From contig PTFA01000011.1 in assembly GCA_003342895.1 (NCBI GenBank), forward strand, positions 7,713,081-7,777,080: DNA of 64,000 nucleotides, in the 5' to 3' direction. Shown one piece after another: positions 60,096-64,000 of this stretch (position 1 is its first letter; every line of letters begins with the position of its first letter). The notes below the pieces were generated by a model, which was given only the letters and a program-made list of their open reading frames with translations, made no database searches and had not been told where the DNA came from. The position numbers and the translations under genes were made by a program. Source of the DNA: Casuarius casuarius. Taxonomy: Eukaryota > Chordata > Aves > Casuariiformes > Casuariidae.

Positions 60096-60470
60096 GTTAA
60101 AAGGTTGTACGGTATTTAACCGGTTTTAGCGTCTTAATCTCGTCCTTGGGATAGTAATGAAACCTTTCCGATACTGGATTGGGACATCTATATATGTAAA
60201 TGTTTTCTACACTTTTAAGCCAAATAACCAGTGTGAATCTACAGTTTTGCAAGCATAATATCATGTAAGGATGAGTCATTTTTTGCCAGAAATCATTTCA
60301 TTTCTCACAACTAATCAAGAGAGGTAAACCAGCCAAGAGGTAGTGTAAATCTGACCTGTTACTGGCTTCACTTTCACTACAAACTGAAGAGTTTATTTCA
60401 TCTTCTCAGATCTAGGTTAGTAACGGTTTCTATTAGTGGCTAGATGTTAATCTTAGGTCAAGCTCCTCAG

Positions 60471-60596
60471 GTAATTGTGCTTGATCTTCTAGATAAAGTT
60501 TCTGAACATGAGCTTAAATTATCTGAGTGGAGCCATAATGAAGTATCTAGTAATTACCGGGAATTACTTGACAACTGCTGCATTTACGACACTGAG
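60471..60596 (+). other. Candidate internal exon of a plus-strand gene
   Basis: The acceptor CAAGCTCCTCAG and donor ACTGAG|GTATGT enclose exactly 42 codons, phase 0 at both ends. The peptide begins VIVLDLLDKVSEHELKLSEW, continues SHNEVSSNYRELLDN, and ends CCIYDTE. It is charged and helix-like with protein-like composition, uncommon for chance ORFs here. It joins in phase to the terminal candidate at 61857-61913. It lies 285 bases beyond the solo LTR but shares no sequence with it. No family is recognised. Confidence 0.35.
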
Positions 60597-61682
60597 GTAT
60601 GTGTGGAAACCCACAGTTCTGGTATTTAAAAGACACGTTACTTGTGGTACAGAGCTCCTGGGCTCTCGGGGTGAGGGAAGGGCTTTCTTTTGAGCAGCTA
60701 GAAAGTCTTCTAAAGAGGCAAGAGCAACTCCTCCCAATTACAATCATGCAGAAAGACTCAAGTTACTGAATTATTGGCCTGCCGATGAGAATGTTTCTCT
60801 GTAAATAGCCCAAGCAATTTTTTTTTAAATAATATATTATCACCTGCTTATATCATTTCATTCGTATTTTGAGGTCTGTTTTTTAATCTTTCAATTCATA
60901 TGTTGGGACAAATAGTGATGACTATTTTAGACAACTTGGATTTTTTCGTTTTTGTTTAAAAAAAAAAGTGAATAAGCTTGTAGATGTATTCTGTGTATAG
61001 CATTAGTATCTTAATGGAGTGTAATGTGAAAGTGGTGCGTGTGTTTTTCTTTTTTCTGTTTCCTTTTTTCCAAGAACTTGTTATTGATGGTATGTGCTTG
61101 TAATTGTGTGGGGGGGAAAAGTCCTAAGTGTAGAAGGTATGATGTAAAACAATGTATTATTTACAATGATTGAAGCCTTAGTTATGTATCCTACTACAAA
61201 GTCTCCTTAACAGCAATTCCTATTTTTTTAAAAAAGGCAGCATTTTTAAAAAAAAATCTTTTTTTTTTAAAGAATTGGGTAAAGTTATGAGGCAGTACAA
61301 TCCTCTTTCTAGATTGTGTAACGTTGTTTCAAACATCCATGTAAAGATCTGAAGTGTCTTTACTCAATATCTATTTTTGCCATCTTTTTTTTTTTGAGGT
61401 ACTTGTGAACTAAACAGTGAAAATCTCTTCTCTGTATTAGAAGAATTTCAGCTTTTCTTTAAATAGAGGAACTATACTGAAGTAGCTGTTACTGACATGA
61501 TCTTCTTCACCAAATCCATGACAGTTTGTTGAACAAAATGAACTGGAAGTGACAAGTAATAATTCTAAACAAAAAAACCTTACTTTCTTCTCTTTAGAAA
61601 AACCATCCTTTGTACCTAAGATAAACGCTTCAATTTTAAAACTAACCTTTAATGTATTTTTTTCCATTCTGGGTTTCTGTGC

Positions 61683-61755
61683 TCAGGGTTTGGGAGGAAC
61701 AGGAGTAGAGTCAGGCTCAGGCTTAGGAGACTTTCAGCACCTGGATGCATGCTAA
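61683..61755 (+). other. Alternative terminal exon candidate
   Basis: A pyrimidine-rich acceptor (CCATTCTGGGTTTCTGTGCTCAG) is followed in phase 0 by 22 codons (GLGGTGVESGSGLGDFQHLD, then AC) and a stop. It would compete with the exon at 61857 as the 3' end of the same plus-strand gene. The low-complexity Gly/Ser composition makes a chance origin more likely. Confidence 0.18.
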
Positions 61756-61856
61756 ATAACTTTGAACAGAAAAGCAAACACATCTGGGTGTCTCTCTGAG
61801 AGACTATCAAAATAACATTTTGATACGTAACATTTATATAATGCCTTCTATTACAG

Positions 61857-61913
61857 GCATCCACAGACAATGATGAGGAGAATGGGCCCATTGGAGTTGC
61901 TGGTGCTCTCTGA
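61857..61913 (+). CDS. Candidate terminal coding exon of a plus-strand gene
   Basis: The acceptor ATGCCTTCTATTACAG is followed in phase 0 by 18 codons (ASTDNDEENGPIGVAGAL) and TGA. The acidic, Asn/Asp/Glu-rich end followed by a small hydrophobic tail looks like a real C-terminus. The phase agrees with the exon at 60471-60596. Possible polyadenylation signals (AATAAA) lie much further on, near 63.15 and 63.77 kb. The family is not recognised. Confidence 0.32.
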   Translation, partial: ASTDNDEENGPIGVAGAL

Positions 61914-64000
61914 ACCCAATAGACCTTGAATCAGGCTTGCATCTTAGCCCATCTGCCTCAGAAGATGGGTTGTTTTCAGTTTTAAGTGTGGCAGAATAAT
62001 CTGTATAGCTTCAAAAGGCAACAGCAAAGCAGCGGGAGGTTTCAGTTGTCTCTGGGAGCTTTAGGGCGAAAAGGGCGGATGTAAATTTTGCTGGCAGCGG
62101 ATACGGATGAGACTTGGATGAGACTTCTGTGCATTTCCCTCGCCACCCCCAGCTCCTGGTCCTTGGATGGTGATGCCTTGGCATTGCAGAAACTGACTTT
62201 CTTGGTTCTGCCATGGTACTGCCATAACAGTGCTTATTGCCCAGGATAGACTTCCTCCCGAGCCAAAACTCTGCATTCTGAATATCTTGAATTGGGTACT
62301 GCAGGCTGAAGTTAAGTAAAATGCAGGTCTTCTATGTGAAATAGTTTTTTTCTGGTTCATAGGCATGGATTACATGACAATTCTTCTCAATCTTCTGAAG
62401 ACAAAAATACAAGAAAATTGCTTTCCCATTCCTTTCCTTGTCTTTACTGAACACTTAGTTTGAGAAAAATCTCAGTATGTTAGGTGGTAAATTAAACTCT
62501 TTTAAATCTAAAGGAGCTTTTTCCTGTAGATATGAAATGTGATCTGTGCACAGATCCAAAACTGAGTTTTTCTAAAAATAACATGTTTCAATTTAAGTAG
62601 AGAGTGAGTTGAACTAAAATAATGTAGTAAATTTTAGCAATCTCAGTACATGCTCTCATGCTTTTAAGCATGCATCAAAAAGGACAAGACTCCTAAATTT
62701 AGAAATCAATGGCTTCAGTGCTTCTGAGATACAAACATGTAAAAGCTATCCTTTCTGACAAGTGTTTGAATTTTGGTCTGATGAATTGGATTTCAGCAAC
62801 ATAAGCTTGCTTTAAAAAAAAAAAATACTCTTTCTTTCCTACAGAATAACATAACAGGAACAAATTTTCATCTCCTCACTTTTGTTCTCTTAAGAAAAAC
62901 GGACAAAATGTTGAACAGGCAGTTAGTTGTTATGTTGCTAGCATGTCAGAATTACACATGGGAGTACTGAAGAACTTCAGAGTACTACTTTTCCTAATTA
63001 TGTTAACTAAACACGGGATGTGATTTTTTTTTTTTTTGAAGGTAGGTTTGTATCAAACTTTTAAGTAACTTAGCACATTAGATTGTTTTGCTTCCTTACA
63101 TCTTACTTGTTAATGTCTACAAGTTTCAATTAACAGTTCAAATTAATAAATAACAAATTAGAAGTGGGAAAATTTTACTAGAATATCAAAATACAAATGA
63201 TTGAACCAGTTAGACCATTCTAGGTATATGCACTGACTTTGTAGGTGAGTGGGTGAGTTCCAGGCATTAATTCTCTCATAATGTGTGCATTAGAGCAAGC
63301 TGTGGGTAGCGTTTAAAGACCACTCAATAGCTTTCTTCAAAAATGAACTGGAAAGTTAGCTGTTTCTGCTTCTGTGAATTCAAATGAAACCCACTATTTA
63401 GGCACAGAAGTCTATCTTAAAGATAGTAGCAGACATAACTAGGTCACATTTGCAAGGAGCTGACAACTTCACTCCCAGAATCACTTCTTTGACTCTGCTT
63501 AAATCCAAAAGGCTGCCTGAGCCATTACCGTTGGTGCAGTACAGCAAAACAGAGTCCACAGCTAGGTCTTCCTATGTTGCTACAACACAAATAGTAATAA
63601 TGATTGTAAGTAAAGACCCAATTAGTGAAGTACGTAATGCTTTTCTGTTGATAACTGCAATACATCAGAGCATGCAGAATAAGTAGGAAGGGCTGTGTGC
63701 ATAAATTTGTCTTGTTTACCTTCACATGTTAATGCTTCTTATCGAGCTACTGCAGAGTCCAAACAGAGCTAAATAAAGAAGCTGCATAATCTTGTGCACA
63801 GAGTTAATAAATAAAAAAAATCCCCCCCCCNCAAATGAACCACAAGCATCACACAGTGTAAATCCAAGCCTTACTTTCCCCCACACATGAGATGTTGAAT
63901 AAGGCACTTAATTACCTTTCTCCATCCCAATCAATCCATGGAGAAAACTGTACTCAAGATCTACTGAGCAGGAAATACAGAGAACGTAATCTCAGCTGAT
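61914..64000. other. Possible 3' UTR and intergenic sequence
   Basis: No further exon is supported. If the terminal exon at 61857 is real, part of this stretch is its 3' UTR. AATAAA occurs near 63149 and 63768. A C-run with one N lies at 63821-63831. Confidence 0.3.

Larger units (their letters stand above)
59554..60186 (+). mobile_element. Solo LTR, family A copy 2 (endogenous retrovirus)
   Basis: The element begins TGTAGAGAACCGG and ends TTGGGACA, the canonical TG...CA ends of a retroviral LTR. It has a CpG-rich U3, a TATA box (TATAAAA, 59862-59868), a pyrimidine-rich leader and AATAAA (60090-60095). It matches the copy at 3393-4031 in the same orientation. It lacks about 33 bases present there and carries an added 29-base tandem duplication at 59901-59958, just after the likely start of transcription. 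TCTATATAT occurs right after the element and also two bases before it, an imprecise target-site duplication. No internal retroviral sequence adjoins it. Confidence 0.78.

Noticed and set aside
3393..60186. One giant provirus bounded by the two family A LTRs
   Set aside because: The 56 kb between them contains no retroviral gene sequence and the flanking bases do not match, so they are independent solo LTRs.
1..64000. CRISPR arrays, operons, phage or other prokaryotic systems, tRNA and rRNA genes
   Set aside because: No regularly spaced repeats, ribosome binding sites with long ORFs, or cloverleaf and rRNA sequences were seen. All large-scale signals are those of vertebrate nuclear DNA.

Overview
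The window is vertebrate nuclear DNA, most probably from a bird. It is AT-rich and has no long open reading frame, operon or prokaryotic gene structure. It carries CR1 LINE tails that end in ATTCTATGATTCT-type 3' sequence, compact ERV-type solo LTRs, scattered microsatellites and heavily decayed ancient amniote SINE remnants. Two single-N positions (24648 and 63831) sit in homopolymer-like runs and look like assembly gaps. It reads as intergenic or intronic sequence with low gene density.

Repeats are the best supported features. Two solo LTRs of one family lie 56 kb apart in the same orientation (3393-4031 and 59554-60186). Each has a TATA box, an AATAAA signal and a GC-rich promoter half. 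A third, unrelated ERVL-like solo LTR lies on the minus strand at 23912-24660, between exact GTCCC repeats. Four CR1 fragments sit at 29588-30135, 35025-35150, 37925-38076 and 52328-52630. MIR-like or tRNA-SINE remnants cluster at 7.2-14.3 kb, with others at 18.8 and 37.5 kb, and several short ancient motif repeats are scattered elsewhere.

Coding content is only suggested. On the minus strand, a protein-like ORF preceded by a good splice acceptor (6094-6308) could be the terminal exon of a gene transcribed leftward. Smaller candidate exons at 7160-7220, 10304-10395, 10706-10730, 12327-12395, 16692-16803 and 21676-21722 keep a compatible reading phase with it, and another lies at 42782-42872. 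On the plus strand, candidate exons at 56202-56328, 60471-60596 and 61857-61913 are mutually phase-compatible and end in a stop codon, suggesting a second gene that ends near the right edge. Neither protein was recognised. In AT-rich DNA, short open exons with fair splice sites also arise by chance, so all of these are hypotheses.

I found no sign of a novel multi-gene system. The points most worth checking are the two possible unrecognised genes, the LTR pair with its internal duplication, and a GC-rich block at 12.9-13.56 kb.
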